Assembly (NCBI GenBank): GCA_964431685.1
Contig: CAYSLA010000134.1
Span: 1 to 9,462, forward strand
DNA length: 9,462 nucleotides
Origin: CAYSLA01 sp964431685
Lineage (GTDB): Bacteria; Armatimonadota; UBA5829
Reading direction: 5' to 3'
The notes under the pieces are model-generated. The model was not told where the DNA came from. It saw only the letters and a program-made list of their open reading frames with translations, and ran no database searches. Position 1 is the first letter of the stretch. Every line of letters begins with the position of its first letter. The translations under genes and the position numbers were made by a program. Below are positions 1 through 6,096 of this stretch, one piece after another.

Positions 1-278
1 AGGGCTTCCATTTCCTGTGCGCCCTGGCGGAGTTGAACTGCCCCGGCGCGGCGGAACCGGTGGCGCGGATGCTGAGCCAACCCACGCGGGTACCGGAGGA
101 TTTCACGGTGTTCACGGTGGAAGACGCCGACCGCCTGCCCCGGAAGGGCTACGTCCAGCTTCAGGCCCGGGCCGTCGGGCGGCCGCTGGTCTTGTGGTAT
201 CGCGACTACTGGCGCCTGCGCAAAGCAATTGAGACGAATAAGCGAGCCGGGACAGAACAGTCGGGGAGAGGACGATGA
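1..278 (+). CDS. C-terminal end of an unrecognised protein (5' truncated by window)
   Basis: An open frame enters the window (first full codon at position 3) and ends at TGA 276-278, giving about 91 residues. The fragment starts GFHFLCALAELN, has a middle segment FTVFTVEDADRLPRKGY and an aromatic stretch LVLWYRDYWRLRKAI, then a polar tail. I see no catalytic motif, signal peptide or membrane segment, and I do not recognise the family. Its stop overlaps the fucosidase start as ATGA, so the two are almost certainly co-transcribed and translationally coupled. That suggests a role in sugar or glycan use, but this is inferred from position only. The reading frame is supported by the coupling and by the absence of a better frame. 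Confidence 0.6.
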   Translation, partial: GFHFLCALAELNCPGAAEPVARMLSQPTRVPEDFTVFTVEDADRLPRKGYVQLQARAVGRPLVLWYRDYWRLRKAIETNKRAGTEQSGRGR

Positions 279-1891
279 GCGATACGCAGCAGTTTGATGA
301 CGCCGATACGCACTGGCGAAGCCTGAAGTTCGGTCTGATGATGCACTGGGGCATCTACTCCGTCGCCGGCGGCGTGTGGCAGGGGGAGAATATCCCGGGC
401 TATGACGAACAGATCATGCACCGTGCCAGGATCGCCTGGCCAGATTACCTGACGCTGCTGGACGGCTTCACCGCCGCGCAATGGGACCCGGATGCAATCA
501 CGAAGATGGCGCTCGACGCCGGTATGCGCTACTTGGTGATAACCGCTAAGCATCACGACGGCTTCAACCTGTGGCAGTGCGGGCTCTCTGACTTCAACGC
601 GACGGACGCTGCCGCGGCGAAGCGCGACGTGCTGAAGGCGCTGTCGGATGCCTGTGAACTTAGCGGCATTGACTTTGGCATCTATTACTCGCTGATCGAC
701 TGGCATTATCCAGGCGCCCATCCGATGAGCGACACCAATTCCGACCCAATCACCGACGCGCTGGAGCTCTATTCCGTCGGCCAGCTCCGCGAACTGCTGA
801 CCGGCTACGGACCGCTGTGCGAAATATGGTTCGACATGAGCATTCCCACCGCCGAGCAGAGCCGCCGACTTGCCGAGTTGGTGCATCAATGCCAGCCTGA
901 CTGCCGCATCAGCGGGCGCATCTGGAACGGCTTCGACGACTTCATGGAGTGCGGCGACAACGAGACGCCGAACTACTGGTTCGATGGTCCTTGGGAGTCG
1001 TCGGTTACCATGTTCCACGACACCTGGGGCTATCGCTCCTGGCAGGAGCGCGGGCCACTGGAGGATAAGATCCGCGAGAAGATCCGCGATGTGGCCTTCG
1101 TCACCGCACGCGGCGGCAATTACCTGCTGAACATCGGCCCGCGCGGCGACGGCTCCATCCACGAGTTCGACGCCGCCGTGCTCAAAGGGATCGGTGCATG
1201 GATGCGCTCGCACGGTGAGGCCATATATGAGGGCGAACCGCAGCCGCACCTACCGCTCGACTTCGGCTACGCCACCGCTAAGCCAGGCCGGATGTACCTA
1301 TATGTCGCGAATCCGCCTGTCGACGGCGTGCTGCGCGTGCCCGGCTGGCTGGCGACGGAATTCTCCGCCAACCTCTTTGCCCAGTCCGCCGGGCTGCCAC
1401 TGTCCAGTCGCTGCGTGGACGGTACTCTGGAGATCACTTTGCCTGCTGAACTCGACGCGAATCTGCCCATTGTCGCTGTCGATTTCGCCGGCACGCAGCC
1501 CTACCGTCCGCAGGACGCCATCGCCGTCACCGGGCAACCGCTGCCGCTGGCCCTCGATGCCGCGCTGCTCCGGCACCGCATGCAGGGGAACGATTACTAC
1601 AGCCAGAAGAAGCTCGTGGTGGGCCGCGAGTGGCTGCTGTGGCCGAAGGCCGCCGTCTCCGGCCAGCTCGTCGCGCGCCGTCCCAATGGCGGTCCCGTCG
1701 CCGGTTTCCGCCTGACCGCCGCCGGGCAGGAAACGCAGTTCATCTTCGCGGAGAGCAGCGAAGCACAGGCGCAGGCGTGCTTGGAGCTGTCGCTGACGCC
1801 CGGTGACATGGTTACCGTGGAATTGCGGCACATCGCGCCGCGGGCCGAACTGCAGGACAAGGGCTTGCTGCTGGAATTGCAGCCGAAATGA
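275..1891 (+). CDS. Alpha-L-fucosidase, glycoside hydrolase family 29
   Basis: Predicted to hydrolyse terminal alpha-L-fucosyl residues from glycans or oligosaccharides with retention of configuration. The 538 residues show the GH29 barrel. HWGIYS lies at 24-29 and KHHDGF at 92-97. EIWFDM at 183-188 makes D187 the likely nucleophile. PWESSVTMFHDTWGY at 239-253 makes E241 the best acid/base candidate, because it aligns with the conserved WE...WGY segment of family members. GGNYLLNIGP at 280-289 closes the barrel. The remaining residues, about 320-538, would be the C-terminal beta-rich part; I see no separate domain there. There is no signal peptide, so the enzyme is probably cytoplasmic and acts on imported oligosaccharides. 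The start has GGAG at 265-268, 6 nt upstream, and overlaps the previous stop. It ends with tandem in-frame stops TGA TAA. Family assignment is firm; acid/base identity and substrate linkage are not. Confidence 0.93.
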   Translation: MSDTQQFDDADTHWRSLKFGLMMHWGIYSVAGGVWQGENIPGYDEQIMHRARIAWPDYLTLLDGFTAAQWDPDAITKMALDAGMRYLVITAKHHDGFNLWQCGLSDFNATDAAAAKRDVLKALSDACELSGIDFGIYYSLIDWHYPGAHPMSDTNSDPITDALELYSVGQLRELLTGYGPLCEIWFDMSIPTAEQSRRLAELVHQCQPDCRISGRIWNGFDDFMECGDNETPNYWFDGPWESSVTMFHDTWGYRSWQERGPLEDKIREKIRDVAFVTARGGNYLLNIGPRGDGSIHEFDAAVLKGIGAWMRSHGEAIYEGEPQPHLPLDFGYATAKPGRMYLYVANPPVDGVLRVPGWLATEFSANLFAQSAGLPLSSRCVDGTLEITLPAELDANLPIVAVDFAGTQPYRPQDAIAVTGQPLPLALDAALLRHRMQGNDYYSQKKLVVGREWLLWPKAAVSGQLVARRPNGGPVAGFRLTAAGQETQFIFAESSEAQAQACLELSLTPGDMVTVELRHIAPRAELQDKGLLLELQPK

Positions 1892-1904
1892 TAAGGAGTC
1901 AAAC

Positions 1905-2033
1905 GTGCCGTCTGGCCGCACCTGCATCTTCGCTTGGCGCGGCGAAGGGACTGTCGGAGTCTCGCCTCCGAGACGGCGCCCTCCCGTTCTATCCGGAGCT
2001 CGAAAAGCGAGGATGATAGCCGTGGGAAGGTGA
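1905..2033 (+). repeat. Hairpin-bearing element with a 42-codon GTG frame; probable dispersed repeat
   Basis: Directly after the fucosidase stop there is AAGGAG (1893-1898) and a well-spaced GTG at 1905 opening 42 codons to TGA 2031-2033. The product has an arginine- and proline-rich core, GTVGVSPPRRRPP, with no domain I know. The DNA has two overlapping palindromes: TCGGAG (1954-1959) with CTCCGA (1966-1971), and GTCTCG (1959-1964) with CGAGAC (1969-1974). These are mutually exclusive stem-loops. The composition and nested palindromes look more like a dispersed non-coding repeat whose spurious translation is basic than a real peptide. A translated micro-ORF coupled to the fucosidase cannot be excluded because the ribosome site is good. 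Confidence 0.4.
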
Positions 2034-2035
2034 GT

Positions 2036-2131
2036 CGTTGTCAACCCGACTCTCACAAACGAGGCAGATGCGACACTAGCGAAGATGCATTCAAGCTGCC
2101 ACAAACACAGTGCAAAATGTAGTTTCTTCAC
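2036..2131 (-). pseudogene. Possible 5' remnant of a gene for an exported protein
   Basis: On the minus strand, GGAGG (2144-2140) precedes a GTG at 2131-2129 that opens MKKLHFALCLW and a short apolar run ending around ASVASAS. This resembles a signal peptide with an alanine-type cleavage site. After about 30 codons the frame passes into the hairpin element at 1905-2035 and then runs antisense to the fucosidase, where it cannot be a real protein. The simplest reading is a gene whose body was lost or replaced, leaving leader, ribosome site and signal sequence. The stretch is short and the likeness could be chance, so confidence is low. Confidence 0.25.
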
Positions 2132-2305
2132 GTCCTGTCCTCCGTCTCTGTCGAATTCTCCAGGATGTGGACAATCAATCAATGATAAGCTAACGGTCCT
2201 CCGTGACCACCGCAACGTACAGGTCTGCGAAGCTTACGGTGCCTGAACGGCCGTACTGGCAGGTGGCCAGTGTATACATGTTGTTGAAAGTGTAGACCTA
2301 TTCTG

Positions 2306-2334
2306 AGTGTAGCACCCAATTGAGCGATTGTCAA
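2306..2334 (-). promoter_or_regulatory. Sigma70-like promoter, minus strand
   Basis: Read on the minus strand, TTGACA (2334-2329) and TACACT (2311-2306) are separated by exactly 17 bp. Transcription would start near 2299 and run towards the possible signal-peptide remnant whose start is at 2131, and then antisense to the fucosidase. The -35 is a perfect consensus and the -10 matches at four of six positions. No intact gene lies downstream in this direction, so it is either a relic or drives an antisense or leader RNA. Confidence 0.45.
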
Positions 2335-2368
2335 GGGGTGGAATTGCATCATGAGAGTTCGCACCGTA

Positions 2369-2391
2369 GGTGGGTGTGGGTGTGGTGGGTG
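2369..2391 (+). other. G/T-rich tract with quadruplex-forming potential
   Basis: Five G-runs of two or three residues (2369-2370, 2372-2374, 2378-2380, 2384-2385, 2387-2389) are separated by one to three bases. This allows a two-tier quadruplex on the plus strand. A C/A-rich tract at about 2467-2484 is partly complementary, so the two tracts could instead pair and enclose the hairpins between them. It sits beyond the kinase stop, in its C/A-rich 3' flank on the minus-strand transcript. Function is unknown. Confidence 0.3.
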
Positions 2392-2472
2392 TTCCGGGAA
2401 CTTGTTCCCGGAACTGACGCAGGTATCGGGAACAAGATTCCCGATACACCAAACAAGATTCCCGATACACCA
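2391..2472. repeat. Two strong hairpins and an exact 21-bp tandem duplication
   Basis: The first hairpin has perfect 11-bp arms GTTCCGGGAAC (2391-2401) and GTTCCCGGAAC (2404-2414) with a 2-nt gap. The second has perfect 10-bp arms GTATCGGGAA (2423-2432) and TTCCCGATAC (2438-2447) around CAAGA. The unit 2431-2451, which includes the right arm of the second hairpin, is repeated exactly at 2452-2472, so two right arms compete for one left arm. All arms share a CGGGAA/TTCCCG core. The block begins 14 bp past the kinase stop (which is on the minus strand) and may slow or end transcription from both sides, but lacks T-runs. It has the look of a REP-like palindromic repeat. Confidence 0.8.
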
Positions 2473-2485
2473 CACACCACCGCAG

Positions 2486-3967
2486 TTACGCGCGAACTTG
2501 CCTGAACAATGTCAGAGCCTTCTCGACCGCCGGGTTTGGGCGAGGTTGATAGGTGACCACACCAAACGAGTTGCGCACGATCTCGCGAGCCTCGGCGAGC
2601 GATGATACTACTCCCGCTCCCATCGCCTGTATTAGAACATTCCCGATTGCTGTCGCTTCGATCGGGCCCGTGATGATAGTTCTGCCGGTGCAGTCCGCGG
2701 CAAGCTGATTGAGAAGTGTGTTCTGTGTCCCTCCTCCGACAATGTGTATGTTCTTGACGTGCTTGCCTGACATCCTGTCCAGGGACTCGACCGTAAGCCG
2801 GTATTCCAGAGCAAGGCTGTCCAGCGCGCAGCGGACTATCTGGCCTTTTGTCTCGGGCACGGGCTGGCCGGTTTCCTTGCAGAACGCCTGAATTCTGGCT
2901 GGCATGTCGCCGGGAGTGAGAAACACGGATGCGTTCGGGTCAACTACGGAGACAAAGCCATCCGACTCCTGAGCCATCTGCATCAACTCCGAGTAGGACA
3001 GTTCGTCTCCCTGTTTCTGCCAGGTTCTGCGGCATTCCTGGACCAGCCAAAGCCCCATTATGTTCTTCAGGAACCGGTAGGTTCCGCAGACTCCGCCTTC
3101 ATTCGTGAAATTGGCGTTCAGCGAGTCGTCGTTGATGACCGGTTGCTCCAGCTCCAGCCCCATCAGTGACCAGGTGCCGCTGCTGATGTAAGCCCAGTCG
3201 TCGCCCTTCGCCGGAACAGCCGCGACGGCGCTCCCCGTGTCGTGTGTGGCCGGTGCGAAGACCGGAACACCCTTGGCGCCCGCCACCTCAAGCGATACGT
3301 CCTCCACCAGAGCGCCGATCTTTTCGGTTGGCATGACTATATCAGCGAAGATATGAGTGGGGATGCCAAACTTGGCGAGCAAGTCGCGCGCCCAGTCGTT
3401 GGTTCTCGGGTTCAGGCACTGGCTGGTGCTTGCGATTGAAAACTCGGATACTCGTCTGCCAGTCAGCCAGTAGTTCAGGATGTCAGGGGTCATAAGCAGA
3501 GTAGAGGCGTGCTTCAGCGCCGGGGATCCGGCCAGAACCATGGAGTAGAGCTGATAGAGGGTGTTGATTTGCATGAACTGGATGCCGGTATGCTCAAAGA
3601 TCTCTCGCTTCGAGACGACTTCGAATGCCTTGTCGAGCATACCATCCGTGCGCAGGTCCCTGTAGTGGTACGGATTGCCCAGCAACTCCCCGGCTTCGTC
3701 AAACAACCCGAAGTCGACCCCCCACGTGTCTACGCCGATTCCGTGTATGTCATCGCCGGTCTCCGCCACGGCCACTCTGATGCCTTGCTTGGTCTCCTCG
3801 AACAGTCTCAGGATGTTCCAGTGGTTCTTGCCGAGAGTGCGAACCGGGCCGTTCGGGCACCGGTGCAGCTCTCGCAGGGTGATCTTTCCATCCGATACCG
3901 TCCCAAGAAGCGCACGGCCGCTCTCGGCTCCGAAGTCAACAGCTACAAATCTGTGTTCCTTTGCCAT
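2486..3967 (-). CDS. rhaB: Rhamnulokinase-like FGGY-family carbohydrate kinase
   Basis: Predicted to phosphorylate C1 of a ketodeoxysugar (L-rhamnulose, possibly L-fuculose) with ATP in the cytoplasm. It has 493 residues, close to the 489 of E. coli RhaB. The N-terminal FGGY lobe starts with the phosphate-binding VDFGAESGRALLG (10-22). GVDTWGVDFGL (78-88) follows. THDTGSAV (241-248) supplies the likely catalytic base D243. The C-terminal lobe has SSGTWSLMG (262-270) and the nucleotide-binding HIVGGGTQN (408-416), ending with EATAIGNVLIQ (437-447). It starts 2 bp after the apgM stop, so the two are co-transcribed. No isomerase, aldolase or transporter for rhamnose or fucose lies nearby, and the neighbour across the junction is a fucosidase. 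RhaB-like proteins and fuculokinases are hard to separate by eye, so the family is firm and the sugar is not. Confidence 0.88.
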   Translation of the reverse strand: MAKEHRFVAVDFGAESGRALLGTVSDGKITLRELHRCPNGPVRTLGKNHWNILRLFEETKQGIRVAVAETGDDIHGIGVDTWGVDFGLFDEAGELLGNPYHYRDLRTDGMLDKAFEVVSKREIFEHTGIQFMQINTLYQLYSMVLAGSPALKHASTLLMTPDILNYWLTGRRVSEFSIASTSQCLNPRTNDWARDLLAKFGIPTHIFADIVMPTEKIGALVEDVSLEVAGAKGVPVFAPATHDTGSAVAAVPAKGDDWAYISSGTWSLMGLELEQPVINDDSLNANFTNEGGVCGTYRFLKNIMGLWLVQECRRTWQKQGDELSYSELMQMAQESDGFVSVVDPNASVFLTPGDMPARIQAFCKETGQPVPETKGQIVRCALDSLALEYRLTVESLDRMSGKHVKNIHIVGGGTQNTLLNQLAADCTGRTIITGPIEATAIGNVLIQAMGAGVVSSLAEAREIVRNSFGVVTYQPRPNPAVEKALTLFRQVRA

Positions 3968-3969
3968 CT

Positions 3970-5211
3970 CTACGCTCCAAACTTCTCTTGTACGAACATT
4001 AGCTGCGTGATGATGTTCACGACATCTGTTCCCTTGATCCTGCCAACTCCACCGGCAGTTACCGAACGCTCGTCAAACTTGTTGACCCTATCCGAGCGCA
4101 CACCTTCGCCCCAGAATACTATCGGCACCGGATCGCCTGAATGGTCCATCACCGCGCACGGGGTAGAATGGTCGGCGGTCAGAGTCAGATAGGTCTTTGG
4201 CGGCACATTGGCCATCAGGTAAGCGATCATCTCGTCGAGCTTCACGATGGTGTCGATCTTGGCCTGCGGGTTGTTGTCGTGGCCGCCGAGGTCCGCACCC
4301 TTGACGTTACAAAGCACAAAATCGTGATCCGCGAGAGCGTCCACAATGGCCTTGGCCATATCAATCAGATTTGAGTCGAGCCCGCCGGTTGCCGTCGGAA
4401 CCTCAATGATCTTCATGCCGACGTACTTGGCCACCCCGTTGATAAGACCAGTCTCGGCGACGCACGCCGCCCGCAGGCCGTACTTCTCCAGGAAACTGCT
4501 CATGTCAGGCCCGATGCCCGCGCCCCTCGGCAGGATAACGTTTGCCGGATTGAGTCCGTTTGCAGCTCGTTCTTTGTTCACCGGATGGCTGTCGAGCAGG
4601 TCATAGGACATGCGGACGAACTTGTTGATTACTGCGGCGGTCTTTGCGCTGGCCAAGTCCGCGGGGTCCTTCGCGGTGCTGGTAAGAATCTTCCCTCCCT
4701 CGTGGTGTGGATCGGTGTCAGTGATGTCGGCTCCGAGACCCGGAGCCCGCAATATCAGTGCGCCTCGATGGGCCACCGACTCCTTGAAGATGACCTTCAC
4801 GCCGTCGATTTCGAGGCCATCCACCGCGGCGGCAAGCTGGTCGGTGCCGGAGACAATCCTGCCGGCCCGGCGGTCGGTGACCGTCATGTCGCTGTCCACG
4901 GTGGAGAAATTGCAGCGGAACGCGATATCGCCCTGCATGACATCCATCCCTATCCCCGCAGCCTCGTAGGGACCTCTGCCCGTGTAGTAGCGGTAGGGGT
5001 CGTATCCGAGAATGGACAGGTGAGCGGTGTCGCTTCCTGCGCGCACTCCCGCGGCAATTGGGTCCATAATCCCACATTCGCCATCAGTGGCCAGTCTGTC
5101 GATGTTCGGCTTTACGGAAACCTCGAGAGGGGTTTTGTCGCCCAGACTCTTGATGGTTCGGTCGCCGAGTCCGTCTGCAATTAGCAGCACTGCTTTTGGT
5201 TTGTTTTCCAT
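3970..5211 (-). CDS. apgM: 2,3-bisphosphoglycerate-independent phosphoglycerate mutase, archaeal type
   Basis: Interconverts 3- and 2-phosphoglycerate in lower glycolysis and gluconeogenesis, using two divalent metals and a phosphoserine intermediate. Its 413 residues match the archaeal-type (aPGAM) family rather than the roughly 510-residue GpmI. LLIADGLGDR (9-18) gives the first metal aspartate (D13). AGSDTAHLSILGYDP (58-72) contains the probable nucleophile S60. KGADLGGHDN (304-313) and TADHSTPCAVMDHSGDP (345-361) carry further metal ligands, including D347, H348 and H357. The ATG is preceded by AGGAG at 5225-5221 with 9-nt spacing. This gene heads a two-gene unit with the kinase, 2 bp downstream. 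The pairing is unusual metabolically but both enzymes belong to sugar catabolism. Aspartate and histidine motifs are complete, so it should be active. Confidence 0.92.
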   Translation of the reverse strand: MENKPKAVLLIADGLGDRTIKSLGDKTPLEVSVKPNIDRLATDGECGIMDPIAAGVRAGSDTAHLSILGYDPYRYYTGRGPYEAAGIGMDVMQGDIAFRCNFSTVDSDMTVTDRRAGRIVSGTDQLAAAVDGLEIDGVKVIFKESVAHRGALILRAPGLGADITDTDPHHEGGKILTSTAKDPADLASAKTAAVINKFVRMSYDLLDSHPVNKERAANGLNPANVILPRGAGIGPDMSSFLEKYGLRAACVAETGLINGVAKYVGMKIIEVPTATGGLDSNLIDMAKAIVDALADHDFVLCNVKGADLGGHDNNPQAKIDTIVKLDEMIAYLMANVPPKTYLTLTADHSTPCAVMDHSGDPVPIVFWGEGVRSDRVNKFDERSVTAGGVGRIKGTDVVNIITQLMFVQEKFGA

Positions 5212-5240
5212 TATGTAACTCTCCTGTTTCGTGTAATTCT

Positions 5241-5281
5241 GACCAGAGGGCGGACACAGTGGTCGGCCCCTACGGCTCGCT
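5241..5281. repeat. Possible dispersed repeat, first half of birA-apgM spacer
   Basis: Between the apgM ribosome site and the next palindrome lies a GC-rich segment containing GACCA (5241-5245) and TGGTC (5260-5264) as short inverted arms, and GGCCCCTACGG (5266-5276). Read on the minus strand it gives a GTAGGGGCCGACC-like segment of the sort I associate with dispersed repeats in other bacterial genomes. That likeness is from memory and cannot be checked here. It has no coding potential I trust. Confidence 0.35.
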
Positions 5282-5284
5282 ATG

Positions 5285-5353
5285 TGTCATTCCGACCAGC
5301 GGGAGGAATCTCCGCGGCAGATGCCGAGATTCCTCACTGCGTTCGGGATGACA
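5285..5353. repeat. 69-bp imperfect palindrome (REP- or MITE-like) after birA
   Basis: Outer arms TGTCATTCCGA (5285-5295) and TCGGGATGACA (5343-5353) pair with one mismatch, which is G-U tolerant in RNA. Inner arms AGGAATCTC (5304-5312) and GAGATTCCT (5326-5334) are perfect. Equal 8-nt unpaired segments lie between the two arm pairs, and the loop is 13 nt. It begins 5 bp past the birA stop on the minus strand. No T-run follows, so it is not a standard terminator, but such a stem could protect the nadA-nadC-birA message or dampen read-through into apgM. The TCATTCCGA / GGAATCTC pattern resembles dispersed repeats seen in many bacteria, in my recollection. The length and terminal symmetry would suit a non-autonomous mobile element; no target duplication was identified. 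Confidence 0.8.
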
Positions 5354-5358
5354 GTTGT

Positions 5359-6096
5359 TTAGTTTCTAAGCGTGATTCTCTCAGCGGACAGTATCGCTGC
5401 CTGCGACCCATCGGCGGTCTTGAGCTCGAGCGCTCCGGCGTCTGATATGCCGGACATAACTCCGGCGATCGTCTGCTCTCCGCTGACGACTGTCACATTC
5501 CGCCCGATTCCCCACATTCTGTCACGCCACCTGGCAAGGACGCAATCCCAGTGACCGGCGGCCATCTCACTGCAGGCGGCGATGACCTGTTCCGACACGC
5601 TCTGTGCAACATTCTCAATTTCCAGCACTGCGAGCGAGTGTGCCTGCAGAAACGTTGCTGTGTCCGATATGTCCGGAGGCAATGACTGATCCAGAACGTT
5701 GATGCCGATTCCCGCTACCACGCACGGCGGATCTTGCGCAATGTCTGTCTCAATCAGTATTCCGCCCACCTTGCGATCTTCGATCATCAGATCATTCGGC
5801 CATTTCAGCCTGATTCGTGCACTGCACATTGCCTCAACACCCTCGGCCGCGCCGACTCCGACAGCGAGCGACAGCCTGCCAAGCGAGTCATTTGGCAGAT
5901 TCGGCTTGAGCACTATGCTCATCAGTATAGATTTGCCAGGCTCATCCCGCCACGCCCTGCCGTTTCGCCCGCGGCCCGCGCTTTGGCTTTGAGCCAGCAC
6001 GACGCAGCCCTCCGGTTCGCCGCTTCGCGCAAGTTCCATCGCGATCCGGTTAGTGGAATCAACTGTGCCGTACTTGCGGAAGAACGGTTCAGTCAA
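5359..6096 (-). CDS. birA: Biotin--[biotin carboxyl carrier protein] ligase without DNA-binding domain
   Basis: Activates biotin with ATP to biotinyl-5'-AMP and transfers it to the carrier lysine of biotin enzymes such as acetyl-CoA carboxylase. The 245 residues contain only the catalytic and C-terminal parts. VDSTN lies at 12-16, the biotinoyl-AMP loop GRGRNGRAW at 41-49, KWPNDL at 98-103, KVGGILIE at 109-116 with the probable catalytic lysine K109, and GIGINV at 129-134. A small SH3-like C-terminal domain follows from about residue 195. There is no N-terminal helix-turn-helix, so it is a group I ligase and not a biotin repressor. The start is TTG at 6096-6094, overlapping the nadC TGA by 4 bp. 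The next in-frame ATG (residue 20) would cut off the VDSTN motif, so TTG is preferred. The stop is TAA at 5361-5359. Confidence 0.92.
   Translation of the reverse strand: MTEPFFRKYGTVDSTNRIAMELARSGEPEGCVVLAQSQSAGRGRNGRAWRDEPGKSILMSIVLKPNLPNDSLGRLSLAVGVGAAEGVEAMCSARIRLKWPNDLMIEDRKVGGILIETDIAQDPPCVVAGIGINVLDQSLPPDISDTATFLQAHSLAVLEIENVAQSVSEQVIAACSEMAAGHWDCVLARWRDRMWGIGRNVTVVSGEQTIAGVMSGISDAGALELKTADGSQAAILSAERITLRN

Larger units (their letters stand above)
1892..2485. other. 594-bp convergent intergenic region without a convincing gene
   Basis: This gap separates the plus-strand fucosidase from the minus-strand kinase. It holds, in order: a hairpin-bearing stretch (about 1905-2035), an AT-richer part with a minus-strand promoter and coding-like fragments (2036-2334), a G/T-rich tract on the plus strand (2369-2391), and two hairpins with a 21-bp tandem duplication (2391-2472). 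No hairpin followed by a T-run was found on either strand, so no classical Rho-independent terminator can be marked for either gene. The mixture looks like repeat insertion into, or decay of, an older gene. Confidence 0.7.

Noticed and set aside
206..1249. Long open frame on the minus strand antisense to the fucosidase
   Set aside because: It is a shadow of GC-rich codons. The plus-strand frame carries all GH29 motifs, while this one shows no recognisable domain.
1298..2215. 305-codon minus-strand open frame
   Set aside because: Most of it is antisense to the fucosidase, and it crosses the repeat-like element. Only the first part from 2131 has gene-like signals, and that is reported separately as a possible remnant.
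2135..2299. Riboswitch in the leader downstream of the minus-strand promoter
   Set aside because: The length would suit one, but I could not recognise the core of any known class, and part of the stretch reads better as coding-like sequence.
2391..2447. Hairpins considered as bidirectional Rho-independent terminators
   Set aside because: The stems are strong, but no T-run follows on either strand.
2431..2472. Two-unit 21-bp repeat considered as a CRISPR fragment
   Set aside because: The units are directly adjacent with no spacer, only two exist, and no cas gene is in the window. Tandem duplication explains it.
3509..4192. 227-codon plus-strand open frame over the kinase and mutase genes
   Set aside because: It crosses the boundary of two well-supported minus-strand genes and has no motif or promoter of its own.
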